Origin: Ferruginibacter sp.
GTDB lineage: Bacteria > Bacteroidota > Bacteroidia > Chitinophagales > Chitinophagaceae
NCBI GenBank assembly: GCA_014379625.1
Contig: JACMLJ010000055.1
Location: 1-33,195 of the forward strand
Direction of reading: 5' to 3'
DNA length: 33,195 bases
The notes under the pieces are model-generated. The model saw only the letters and a list, made by a program, of their open reading frames with translations, searched no databases and was not told the DNA's origin. The position numbers and the translations under genes were made by a program. Shown piece by piece: positions 16,724 through 24,351 of this stretch (the first letter of the stretch is position 1; each line of letters begins with the position of its first letter).

Positions 16724-17533
16724 ATGAATGAACAAATTATCATATCATTAATTGAAAAATTTCAGTCGTTAAATTTATCAGCCATTATTGATTTTGACAA
16801 GTTTAACCGCTATGCAATTACGCACCACTCCACCACTATTGAAGGCAGTGAGCTTACAGAAACCGAAACAAGGCTTTTGTTAGACGAAGGCATTACCCCT
16901 GCCGGAAAGCCGCTGCTGCACAGTTTAATGGTGCAGGATCATTACAATGCATTGTTATTTATTACACAAAAAACAAAAGAAAAAGTTAGTGTATCCCCGG
17001 AGTTTATCCAATCAATCAATGCTGCTGTAATGAAACAAACAGGCAGTGTATACCAAACTGTTTTTGGCGAACTGGATGCGGCAAAGGGGGTGTATAGAAA
17101 AGGTAATGTAAGTGCAGGCGGCAGTTATTTTGCGGGCTACCAAAAAGTAGAGGAACTGGTAAGCAAGCTTAGTGATGGCATTAATCAAAAACTTGCTGTA
17201 GTTACCACAATTACTGAAAAAATAAATATTTGCTTTGACGCGCATTTTGATTTAGTTTCCATTCACCCTTTTTATGACGGTAACGGAAGAACGAGCCGCC
17301 TATTAATGAATTACCTGCAACTGTATTTTAATCTACCGCTCAGTAAAGTTTTTAAAGAAGATAAAGCTGCTTATTTTGATGCGCTGACACTAACAAGAAA
17401 AGAGGAAGACATGTCCATCTTCAGAAATTTTATGTATTCGCAATATGCAAAATACCTGTTAGCGGAAATTGAAAAATTTGAACAGACAGGTAATGGTGGA
17501 ACTAAAAACAAAGGATATTCATTTGTGTTTTAG
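16724..17533 (+). CDS. Fic family protein (predicted AMP transferase)
   Basis: A 269-residue Fic protein. Fic domains usually transfer AMP from ATP to a hydroxyl side chain of a target protein. The active-site motif is complete, HPFYDGNGRTSR (181-192), including catalytic His181 and the anion-hole GNGR. The N-terminal STTIEG (36-41) matches the (S/T)xxxE(G/N) inhibitory helix, so this is a class II Fic with self-inhibition in the same chain, explaining the absence of a separate antitoxin gene. A flap-like hairpin lies around GVYRKGNVSAGGSYF. No extra DNA-binding domain is evident at the C terminus. It follows the glycyl-tRNA synthetase gene closely but has no known functional tie to it. Target unknown. 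Confidence 0.9.
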   Translation: MNEQIIISLIEKFQSLNLSAIIDFDKFNRYAITHHSTTIEGSELTETETRLLLDEGITPAGKPLLHSLMVQDHYNALLFITQKTKEKVSVSPEFIQSINAAVMKQTGSVYQTVFGELDAAKGVYRKGNVSAGGSYFAGYQKVEELVSKLSDGINQKLAVVTTITEKINICFDAHFDLVSIHPFYDGNGRTSRLLMNYLQLYFNLPLSKVFKEDKAAYFDALTLTRKEEDMSIFRNFMYSQYAKYLLAEIEKFEQTGNGGTKNKGYSFVF

Positions 17534-17833
17534 AAAAAAATCGATTGCAAAATACCCCTCCCCCCGAGGCCACGATACCGTGTAAACGAAATATTTTTCA
17601 ATGCAGCATTACGGTCTGACCCGGTGTCTGTATCATGATCTATAAAGCGCCGGATTAAAAGTTGCATCGTATAAATCAGGAAGCAGGTGATTGCTTATTA
17701 ATATGCTGTCAACGGCTTTGAAAAAGCACATAAAAAATGTTCGCCCTTCCATAATATATTTGTACTTCCATTAACAATCAACTATTAATTCCCCCCTTAT
17801 ATTTATTGCCTCAACATCACCAAAATTTACTTT
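17534..17833. other. Intergenic region before the beta-barrel gene
   Basis: About 300 bases with no gene seen. TATATTTG (17755-17762) fits the TAnnTTTG -7 element for the downstream gene, leaving a leader of about 65 bases. No convincing -33 TTTG is at the right distance (the nearest, 17717-17720, is too far). A C-rich run (17560-17570) follows the Fic stop. Confidence 0.4.
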
Positions 17834-18367
17834 ATGAAAAAAATCACCATTGCTTTATTACTCATTGTTTACTTTAGTTCAGCTTCCTTTGCGCAGGAGA
17901 CAGGTTCTTCCAAAGTGCCCGGGCAAAATTCTTTTTATGCTGAGTTAGGAGGGCCGGGAATACTATTTTCCGCCAACTTTGACCGGCGGTTTACCAGGTC
18001 GCATTTAGGATTTGGCGGCAGGGCGGGAATTGGTTTTGTAAGCGGTGATTTTGATGAGAATTCATCTTCTTTTAATACTTTTCCCCAATCTGTGATAACC
18101 GTGCCGCTTCAGTTGAATTATATTTTTGGCAAAAACAATTCCGTGCATACTTTTGAAGTGGGACTGGGAGCAACTTTTTTAGGCAGAAAGATTGATATTT
18201 TTGATTTTTATGATGAACAGCGGACACAAATATTTGGCACGGCCTCGTTCATGTACCGCAGGCAACCAAAAAATGGCGGCTTTAGCTGGAGAGGCGGGTT
18301 AACGCCATTAATTGCTAAAGGATACATACAACCATTTGCCGGATTTAGCGTGGGATACACATTTTAA
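17834..18367 (+). CDS. Outer-membrane beta-barrel-like protein
   Basis: A 177-residue exported protein. The first 20 residues form a clear Sec signal peptide (KK, then ITIALLLIVYFSSASFA, then a QE cut site). The mature part alternates short amphipathic strands rich in Gly, Phe and Tyr (SFYAELGGPGILFSANFDRR, LGFGGRAGIGFVSG, HTFEVGLGATFLGRK, FGTASFMYRRQ) and ends in aromatic Phe (FAGFSVGYTF), the outer-membrane assembly signature. This suggests a small barrel of about eight strands in the outer membrane. No specific family or substrate is recognised. A hairpin about 60 bases after the stop probably ends the transcript, so the gene looks monocistronic. Confidence 0.75.
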   Translation: MKKITIALLLIVYFSSASFAQETGSSKVPGQNSFYAELGGPGILFSANFDRRFTRSHLGFGGRAGIGFVSGDFDENSSSFNTFPQSVITVPLQLNYIFGKNNSVHTFEVGLGATFLGRKIDIFDFYDEQRTQIFGTASFMYRRQPKNGGFSWRGGLTPLIAKGYIQPFAGFSVGYTF

Positions 18368-18427
18368 AGAATGTTTGAACCGACTCCGCTTAGATCGCTA
18401 TTGTGAATAATCCGTTTAGTGGAACTC

Positions 18428-18442
18428 CTGAACACGGTTCAG
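18428..18442 (+). terminator. Probable terminator of the beta-barrel gene
   Basis: CTGAAC (18428-18433) and GTTCAG (18437-18442) form a perfect 6-bp stem with a 3-base loop, followed by TTATTTCTTTT. The stem is short but the U-rich tail is good. Confidence 0.5.
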
Positions 18443-18920
18443 TTATTTCTTTTAGGGCAGTCTGTTTTTTTAAAGTAATCAAATATTTTTTGATACACTT
18501 CTTGTATAGTATAGGGTACATATCTCTTTCATTTAGTTTTTTTTAAAACTTAAACATCACCTGGCATTGTATCAAATTAATAAATTTAAAAAGCCATATA
18601 TAAAAATAACTGATCCATTTTCTCAAAACACAAGTGCGCCAAATTTCATTTTGCTGAACCAACATCACAGATACGCGTATTATTGCAGGGAAAGCGAAAA
18701 ATCAAATCTTCCTTTTGCCGGAAGTCGCAACCTCGGAGGTAATAGCGCTCCATAAGGATAAAGTTTTTCAATACAATCTGTCAAAATATCAACCGCGGGT
18801 TTTATAAACCGCCGTGAAGTCATCTTGCCTGAAAAAAATTCAGTTTAAATATCAACGGCATTTATTTTGTTGTCATTCGATTGATTTTTTACTAATCATT
18901 TTCATTTTTAAACCATTAAA
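18443..18920. other. Intergenic region before hsp20
   Basis: About 480 bases. A 62-codon open frame (18567-18755, TTG start) has no recognisable features and is not called. An imperfect hairpin of GCGGGTTT with AAACCGCC lies at about 18794-18813. I see no CIRCE-type heat-shock operator. The distance to hsp20 leaves room for a long leader. Confidence 0.3.
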
Positions 18921-18928
18921 AAAGGAGG
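18921..18928 (+). promoter_or_regulatory. Strong Shine-Dalgarno of hsp20
   Basis: AAAGGAGG lies five bases before the ATG at 18934. A near-perfect anti-SD match is uncommon in Bacteroidota, and other genes in this window lack one. It fixes the start over an in-frame ATG at 18814. Confidence 0.75.
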
Positions 18929-18933
18929 TCGTT

Positions 18934-19386
18934 ATGTCAATCATCAAAAGAAATGGAAATCAACTACCCGGTTTTCCCGGCTTTTTCAATGATTTTATTA
19001 CAAAGGATTTATGGAACTGGGGATTAGAAAACAGTTCCCTGACAGGTACTACCATCCCGGCAGTCAACATCCGGGAAAATAATGAAAACTTTCTGGTGGA
19101 AATGGCTGCCCCCGGGATGAATAAGCATGATTTTAAGGTAGAACTGAATGGCAATTCCCTTACCATTACTTCGGAGAAAAATTTTGAGGAAGAGCCAAAA
19201 GAAGAAGAACGGTATTCACGGAAAGAATTCAGCTATCAATCATTTTCCCGCATCTTCACTTTGCCAAAAGATGTAGTGGATGCCGATAAGATAGAGGCAA
19301 AATACGAAAATGGTGTATTGTACCTCGTAATTCCCAAAAAGGAAGAAGCCAAACAAAAAGGTCCAAGGCTAATTCAAATTTCCTGA
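18934..19386 (+). CDS. Hsp20/alpha-crystallin small heat-shock protein
   Basis: A 150-residue ATP-independent holdase chaperone that binds unfolding proteins in the cytosol. An N-terminal arm (PGFPGFFNDFITKDLWNWG) precedes the alpha-crystallin domain: IPAVNIRENNENFLVEMAAP, GMNKHDFKVELNGNSLTIT, and the closing A-x-Y-x-NGVLYLVIPKKEE. The C-terminal LIQIS supplies the I-x-I motif used for oligomer assembly. The start at 18934 is set by the strong Shine-Dalgarno. The gene is monocistronic, with a long upstream region and a strong terminator downstream. Confidence 0.95.
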   Translation: MSIIKRNGNQLPGFPGFFNDFITKDLWNWGLENSSLTGTTIPAVNIRENNENFLVEMAAPGMNKHDFKVELNGNSLTITSEKNFEEEPKEEERYSRKEFSYQSFSRIFTLPKDVVDADKIEAKYENGVLYLVIPKKEEAKQKGPRLIQIS

Positions 19387-19527
19387 TATTTTTTTGAAGG
19401 CTGGGTATGGGCGATCCATTGTGACGGTCCCGGTTTTTAATACGGTACCGGCTTAGTTGAATTAACCTTTGATAGCATTGGATGTTTTTTGGTTGCACGG
19501 TTTCTTAAGAAAGCTTAAAACTGTTTA

Positions 19528-19578
19528 AAAAATACGCCTGGGTGTTTGAATACAGGAATACAGCCCGGGCGTATTTTT
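19528..19578. terminator. Long-stem bidirectional terminator
   Basis: The arms AAATACGCCTGGG (19530-19542) and CCCGGGCGTATTT (19564-19576) pair over 13 positions with one G-T wobble, extended by facing A and T runs. The loop is about 21 bases. It lies between hsp20 and the convergent lipoprotein gene (stop 19594) and can serve both. Confidence 0.8.
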
Positions 19579-19593
19579 ACTGATTTAAAAAAA

Positions 19594-20151
19594 TCAATTT
19601 TTCTTTACCGCAGGGAAATGTTGAATTTTTTGATCCAGTTCAACAATCTTTCCATTAACTATTTTTAAATCATCAACGATAGAAAGTGAATCTGTTTTTC
19701 CTTTTTTGTCCGTTTGAATTTCCCTGTACCACAGCGTAACGTATTCATCCTTTTTGTCTTTGGATATTACAGATTCCCAGTCTCCCATATTTATCTTTAA
19801 AGCGGAGAGTTCACCCCTTGATTTTGTAAACATTTTTATAAGGCTGTCTTTGCTAAGCTTGTCCCTGTAGCCATCAAACCTCAGTTCCACACTGTCTCCA
19901 AATGCCGATACACAGGTGTTAATGTCACCGTTTTCATAAGCTTTCAGCGATTTCATAACATTTAATGCGTGATTTTTATCACCGGGCTGCCAGTCCTTGT
20001 ATGGTTGGTCAAGGGTATAAGGGTAATCAAGTTTTTCCATCTGGGTGGAAACTGTTGAGCTATCTGCAGGCTTTACGTCTGTAGTGCTTCCTTTATCGTT
20101 ACATCCGGATGCAAAAAATACCATGAAGATTATAACCAATGCCTGTTTCAT
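19594..20151 (-). CDS. Lipoprotein with NTF2/SnoaL-like domain (tentative)
   Basis: A 185-residue putative lipoprotein. MKQALVIIFMVFFASGC is a textbook signal II with lipobox ASGC (Cys17), followed by a Ser/Thr-rich linker. The mature part (about 60-180) reads as one small alpha+beta domain: HALNVMKSLKAYENGDINTC, FGDSVELRFDG, KDSLIKMFTKSRGELS, EYVTLWYREIQTDKKGK, and IVDDLKIVNGKIVELDQKIQ. That order of helices then curved sheet strands matches NTF2/SnoaL-like folds, in which a daily-polyketide-cyclase-like cone holds a ligand. No catalytic residues can be named. Location is probably the outer membrane, since no retention signal is obvious. Confidence 0.65.
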   Translation of the reverse strand: MKQALVIIFMVFFASGCNDKGSTTDVKPADSSTVSTQMEKLDYPYTLDQPYKDWQPGDKNHALNVMKSLKAYENGDINTCVSAFGDSVELRFDGYRDKLSKDSLIKMFTKSRGELSALKINMGDWESVISKDKKDEYVTLWYREIQTDKKGKTDSLSIVDDLKIVNGKIVELDQKIQHFPAVKKN

Positions 20152-20474
20152 GTTTTAAAATTTATAATGAAAGATAATTAACCTGTATGGGTGCATTTCC
20201 AATTGTCGTTAGGATTGCCAACCTTTTGTTTACTGCGAGAATTTGAAATCCACCTCCGTGAATTTGATGACTCGTCAAAATTAATAAAGGCCGTTATTTT
20301 ACCTACGCAGGATTAAGATAGACAGTAAAAATTTAGAATACAAGTTTTTGGGTCAAAATTATAGTAATACGAAAGGTTTGGATCTAATTCATGTAGGAGT
20401 ATTTTTCAGTCAATGGCAGCCTAAACAGTATTGTGGTTAACGCGGTCAACGCTTAAGGATAGGTGTCCACTGTT
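20152..20474. other. Intergenic region, nothing recognised
   Basis: About 320 bases between two minus-strand genes. I see no open frame with protein-like composition, no tRNA and no strong hairpin. It presumably holds the promoter of the downstream lipoprotein gene, but no clear TTTG/TAnnTTTG pair is visible. Confidence 0.3.
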
Positions 20475-20750
20475 TTAATAAAACCACAATTGTTTATTTT
20501 CCAGCAACATTTTTTCAATAGCGCTTACAATTTCCGGGGGTATTTTTTTATTATCAGCTACTGAATTTTCTTCTGCAGAACAAAAGGAGTCTGAATAGGT
20601 GAGTTCGAGACTTTCGCCTGCCAACAATGATTTTCCTTTTTCCTTATCACTTACAAAAAAATAATAAGTACCATTCTTTACAAATGTCTTCACCATTAGA
20701 CCATAAGTTTCACCATTATATTCAATCCTTAAACTTCCTTGCAGGTTCAT
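20475..20750 (-). CDS. Small hypothetical protein
   Basis: A 91-residue protein of unknown function, with no signal peptide or membrane segment. The first half is beta-rich (GSLRIEYNGETYGLMVKTFV, GTYYFFVSDKEK) and the C terminus is an amphipathic helix (PPEIVSAIEKMLLENKQLWFY). The composition is protein-like and the ATG is clear, supporting a real gene. It stands alone, so context offers no role. Confidence 0.5.
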   Translation of the reverse strand: MNLQGSLRIEYNGETYGLMVKTFVKNGTYYFFVSDKEKGKSLLAGESLELTYSDSFCSAEENSVADNKKIPPEIVSAIEKMLLENKQLWFY

Positions 20751-21147
20751 ACCGTATTTTTACTTGTAATATTTAATTTATATAAAAAGAAATCAAAGGG
20801 AAATAAGTGGTATTCAAGAATGGTAAAGGAGATAATAATGCGGAAATTACGGCATTTATCGTAATTCTACTATTAAATATTATTTTACCTTGCAGATTGG
20901 GTGCTTTTTCGGCTTCAAATGTACATATAACAAAAAAAACTATTGTGAAAATCCGATTAAGGCGTTACCGGAATGAACCATCACTTGTCATCAACATTTG
21001 TAGACGCTATTACCGCGGCATTCACGCGGTAACAGGTGTTAATCTCCCCAAAAACATTATATTCATTCTACCAATTAGGATGTACCTATTTCGGCCCGGC
21101 ACAGGAATAGTTGCCCGGGCCGGACTAAGGATACCGATATCAAAAAG
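20751..21147. other. Intergenic region with GC-rich hairpins
   Basis: About 400 bases. It contains a perfect hairpin TTACCGCG (21010-21017) with CGCGGTAA (21025-21032), loop 7, and a second one at 21092-21122 (listed separately). A plus-strand open frame that crosses it and enters the ABC gene is a shadow. No gene is supported. Confidence 0.4.
21092..21122 (-). terminator. Possible terminator after the tandem ABC ATPase
   Basis: CGGCCCGG (21092-21099) and CCGGGCCG (21115-21122) form a perfect 8-bp GC stem around a 15-base loop, 26 bases past the ABC gene's stop on the minus strand. There is no long U-run after it, so it may be an RNA-stabilising hairpin instead. Confidence 0.4.
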
Positions 21148-22398
21148 TTATTTTCGTACTTTTCCTACTGATCCGTTACCAGTGAGCAATAGTTCGAAAA
21201 TTCTATCAGTGGTGAGCCCTGCTTCTTCCCTGTGTGAAACATATACTATCGCCGTGCTGGTTTTAGCAGCTATTTTATTAATGAGCACCGTAAACAATGC
21301 CGCCATTTCATCATCCAGGCCGGATGTTGGTTCGTCTAATATCAGTAATGGCGGGTGTTTGACCATCGCCCTTGCAATAAGAACCATACGTTGGCGGCCG
21401 GTAGGCAACAAACGAAAAGGTTGGTTGCTATCTTTATCCATTCCAATAACCGACAACCAGTCGCGGGCGAGTTGAACCTGCCTGTCATTTGGCTTTGTAT
21501 ATAATCCGATCGAGTCAAAAAAACCTGAAATAATCATTTGTTCTACAGAATCCTGTCTTTCAAATTGGAATGCCATTGATGGGGCGAAATACCCAATTTT
21601 CTTTTTAAATTCCCATATGCTTTCCCCTGTACCCTTTCGATGCCCAAACAAAAATATATCCTGTCCGTACCCTTTAGCACTATTGCCTGTTATCAACGAA
21701 AGCAGGGTACTTTTTCCTGAACCATTCGGCCCTGTCAATTGCCAAAATTCCCCTCCATTAATTTCCCAGCAAATGTTTTTAAGTACAGGCCTGCCGTTGT
21801 ATTGAACAGACAAATTATTCATCGCCACAAGCGGTCGGGTCTGCGGTTCGTAGCTTGCAAATGGGGGAGGAATGATGCCATTAAAACTGTAATTATTTTT
21901 GAAATTTAACTGCGCAGGAAAATCCTTTGGATCATGGCTGCTAATTACCGACCTGCTTTCAACAATGTAAATAGTTTTAATAAAGGGTAACAACTCATTT
22001 TCCCTGCTAAAAACCTGGATGAACATTGTATTTTCAGCCATAACCTTCAGCATTAACAAAACAGATTGCCGGGCATCCTTATCAAGACTTTCAAATACAT
22101 CGTCAACAATAATATAATCCGGCTTTCTGTCGATGATAAAGGATAGCAATGCTTTTCGCTGTTCTCCGTTGGAAGAACAGGACAGGGTATTATTATTTCC
22201 AGCTACAATTTCAAAATGGTCGTGACGGATTTCTTCATTTATAAAATGCTTAATCCTATTATTAGAAAAAATCTCACCCCTCAGTTTACTAAGGGATACC
22301 GGTAATTCAAGCTGGCTTCCTTCCTTTATTTGATCCATCAGCCAGTCTTTATCACCATTATGAGTTATATAAAATGCGGTATGTTGTATTTTTTTCAT
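21148..22398 (-). CDS. Tandem ABC ATPase (ModF/PhrA-like) with degenerate first domain
   Basis: A 416-residue soluble protein with two ABC ATPase segments and no membrane domain, like ModF/PhrA. The C-terminal half is complete: Walker A GPNGSGKST, Q-loop region IGYFAPS, a signature-position LPTGRQRMVLIARA (LSGGQ diverged), Walker B LLILDEPTSGLD and H-loop VSHREEAG. The N-terminal half keeps a signature-like SCSSNGEQRKALLS and a Walker B-like YIIVDDVFESLD, but no Walker A. Its Walker B lacks the usual DEP, reading DDV. It may therefore bind one nucleotide pair asymmetrically. The start at 22398 is taken over an upstream ATG because MKKIQHTAFYI begins the domain. Role could be regulatory or repair-linked; substrate unknown. 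Confidence 0.8.
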   Translation of the reverse strand: MKKIQHTAFYITHNGDKDWLMDQIKEGSQLELPVSLSKLRGEIFSNNRIKHFINEEIRHDHFEIVAGNNNTLSCSSNGEQRKALLSFIIDRKPDYIIVDDVFESLDKDARQSVLLMLKVMAENTMFIQVFSRENELLPFIKTIYIVESRSVISSHDPKDFPAQLNFKNNYSFNGIIPPPFASYEPQTRPLVAMNNLSVQYNGRPVLKNICWEINGGEFWQLTGPNGSGKSTLLSLITGNSAKGYGQDIFLFGHRKGTGESIWEFKKKIGYFAPSMAFQFERQDSVEQMIISGFFDSIGLYTKPNDRQVQLARDWLSVIGMDKDSNQPFRLLPTGRQRMVLIARAMVKHPPLLILDEPTSGLDDEMAALFTVLINKIAAKTSTAIVYVSHREEAGLTTDRIFELLLTGNGSVGKVRK

Positions 22399-23436
22399 TG
22401 AACCGGGAAAGAGAATTCTAATAATTTTTAAGTGTTGAATATAGCAACAATATATATGAATGCACACTTAATATATTTGCTGTTCATTTTGTGCAGATTA
22501 TGATAAACTTTTTGTCTCCTTTTATCAGGCGAAACAAAATCACCGGTAATAAAGCGTCAGCGATTGATTTGGCCGATTGAAAAAACAGTTGATATATTTT
22601 CGGATGATGCAGGCAAAAAATAACCGGATCGTACCAGGTTTATACAATGAAAGCAGGAACATGTACATGTAGTAAAATTGATGACCCAAAAAGGGTTAAA
22701 AATCCGCCAATGGTTTTATCATGCCCTTAAACTCAGGGCATATTAAAGGGTGATGGAAATAAGCCGGATAAGGTATTACAGGCAACCTGCCTGAATGAAG
22801 GGTATATCTCAGGGCCGCAAAAATGGAATTTAAAAATTTAAGGCGCCGATTGAAATATCAAATTTTAAGGCGATGCATTTACTTACAATAAAATATTCTT
22901 CATGCCAATGCGGATCTGTCGTCCGGGTTATTTTAGAACAGCCATCCCCAATCAGGAATTGCAATTCCCTAACAGATAATAAATGATAATAAAAATGATA
23001 ATAGTGCTAAAACAGCCGCCGCCAAGTTTTTTTGCACCGTAGCCGGCTATTAGCCCCCTGAATAATTTATTCATACCCTTTGTATATTTAATTGTGAATT
23101 ATTATTGGCTTGTAAACATTAATTGTACCAAAATACTTTTGAATTTTCGCCCGCATAATAAATACTTTACATTCAGGAGAATCAATAACAATAAATAATA
23201 AGTGGTTGCATTTTAGTAAAACACAGGGAATTTTAGTACACTTTTATGATGACTAAAAAAATTATTATAAAAAAGATTTTTCTTACAGCCTGTCATTTTT
23301 TAGTAGAAAATATTACCCATTATTTTCATTCCCCATAATTATAGACGCTCATTAGGTTGCATTAGTATTACGTCCACCCATTGGCAGTATTATTGTATCA
23401 TGCTGGTATTAATAAAAACTTTTAACCTTGTAAAAA
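22399..23436. other. 1-kb gene-poor region with short palindromes
   Basis: No supported gene. Features seen: hairpin ATGCCCT/AGGGCAT (22721-22727 with 22735-22741); CAGGCA-ACC-TGCCTG near 22780-22796; palindrome GGAATTGCAATTCC (22955-22968); and three GATAATA units at 22975-23002. A possible promoter is a TTG (23110-23112), 21 bases, then TACTTTTG (23134-23141) on the plus strand, about 300 bases before the next gene. An open frame from ATG 22647 is broken by one TAA at 22728 and then continues to 22841. A 30-residue frame at 23246-23338 looks like a chance peptide. Confidence 0.4.
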
Positions 23437-23754
23437 ATGGACTTAACAAAAGAAGATCTGCCCGCCACCATACAGGCGTTTGAATTACAGGATGATAAAG
23501 AAATATTTATTGCAGAGCAGGTAGTAAACAGCCAGTCGGAAATAGCAGCATTTACAACACGGTACACCGGTAAACTAATCAAAGCAAAAAAGGTTGCAAT
23601 GAGCGAAGTTTACCATAATGGCAGTACTGCTACCATAAAGAGGCGTTCCTCAACCGGATTAATCATGATTATTTTAATTGTGATTATAATAGCGCTGGTT
23701 TTATATGGGTTTTCTACAGGCTGGATACAGGAAAAATTCAATTTAAAAATTTAG
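23437..23754 (+). CDS. Small protein with one C-terminal membrane helix
   Basis: A 105-residue unknown protein. The N-terminal 70 residues are soluble and mixed alpha/beta (ATIQAFELQDDKEIFIAEQVV, FTTRYTGKLIKAKKVAMSEVY). A basic patch (KRRSS) precedes one strong transmembrane helix, GLIMIILIVIIIALVLYGF (about 74-92), and a short tail. The basic patch before the helix favours a cytoplasmic soluble domain. It runs convergently toward the bactofilin/actin-like pair and ends about 60 bases from it, so a functional link is possible but unproven. TAACCTTG just upstream is close to a -7 element. Confidence 0.55.
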   Translation: MDLTKEDLPATIQAFELQDDKEIFIAEQVVNSQSEIAAFTTRYTGKLIKAKKVAMSEVYHNGSTATIKRRSSTGLIMIILIVIIIALVLYGFSTGWIQEKFNLKI

Positions 23755-23815
23755 GGGAGTGAATTTTATCAACCAGTCTTACTCTTTTTTTTATTGGGGC
23801 GAAAATTGTATTTAT

Positions 23816-24331
23816 TCAAAACCATGACTGCGCTTCCTCTTCTTCCATTTTGACTATAACAGGTTCTTCCGGGATAATCACAGGTTCGGCTATTATATCG
23901 GCAGGGCTATCTTCAATGGTTTCTTCTATCAAAACTGGTTCCCCTGTGGCGAAAGCAGGTTCGAAATCGGTAGTATTACTAACTGGTTTAGTGATCATAC
24001 CGTCTATAACCGCATTTTTTTCTATATGAATTTCTACCGTACTGATATTCCCTTTTACGTAACAGGTATTATGTAAAATCATTTTACCACTGCATTGTAT
24101 ATCACCGATAACCGTTCCAAATATTTCTAATGTTTCGGCTTTTACATTACCGGTAATTACTGCATTTTTTAAAATGCCCAGCGTTCCGTTTACAAATACA
24201 TTTCCGTTTACTGAACCCGCAATTTGCCCGGGAACATCTACCGTAAAAGTTCCGGTAACCGTCATCCCTGCAGGCAGGTAAAAGCTTTTTTTGGAAGCAA
24301 AATTATTCAATATATAAGTAAGAATAGACAA
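23816..24331 (-). CDS. Bactofilin (polymer-forming cytoskeletal protein)
   Basis: A 171-residue bactofilin. The core (about 18-115) is the right-handed beta-helix that polymerises without nucleotide, visible as regular short repeats: TVTGTFTVDVPGQIAGSV, NGNVFVNGTLGILKNAVITG, NVKAETLEIFGTVIGDI, and NTCYVKGNISTVEIHIEKNA. The C-terminal tail (about 120-171) is acidic and Pro/Glu-rich (ADIIAEPVIIPEEPVIV), probably disordered and interactive. Bactofilins scaffold cell-wall enzymes and polar or stalk structures at the membrane. The start appears to be TTG at 24331, giving MSILTYILNNF; the next ATG would remove part of the first strand. It begins 20 bases after the actin-like gene's stop on the same strand, so the two are very likely one operon. 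Confidence 0.93.
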   Translation of the reverse strand: MSILTYILNNFASKKSFYLPAGMTVTGTFTVDVPGQIAGSVNGNVFVNGTLGILKNAVITGNVKAETLEIFGTVIGDIQCSGKMILHNTCYVKGNISTVEIHIEKNAVIDGMITKPVSNTTDFEPAFATGEPVLIEETIEDSPADIIAEPVIIPEEPVIVKMEEEEAQSWF

Positions 24332-24351
24332 TAGATATTAAATGCGGATGA

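Noticed and set aside
18567..18755. 62-codon plus-strand open frame before hsp20
   Set aside because: TTG start in AT-rich intergenic DNA, no domain, low-complexity beginning.
20807..21475. 222-codon plus-strand open frame
   Set aside because: Its second half is antisense to the well-supported ABC ATPase, and its first half has no family features.
23246..23338. 30-residue frame starting MMTKKIIIKKIFLTAC
   Set aside because: Looks superficially like a lipoprotein signal but is too short, AT-driven and has no mature part.
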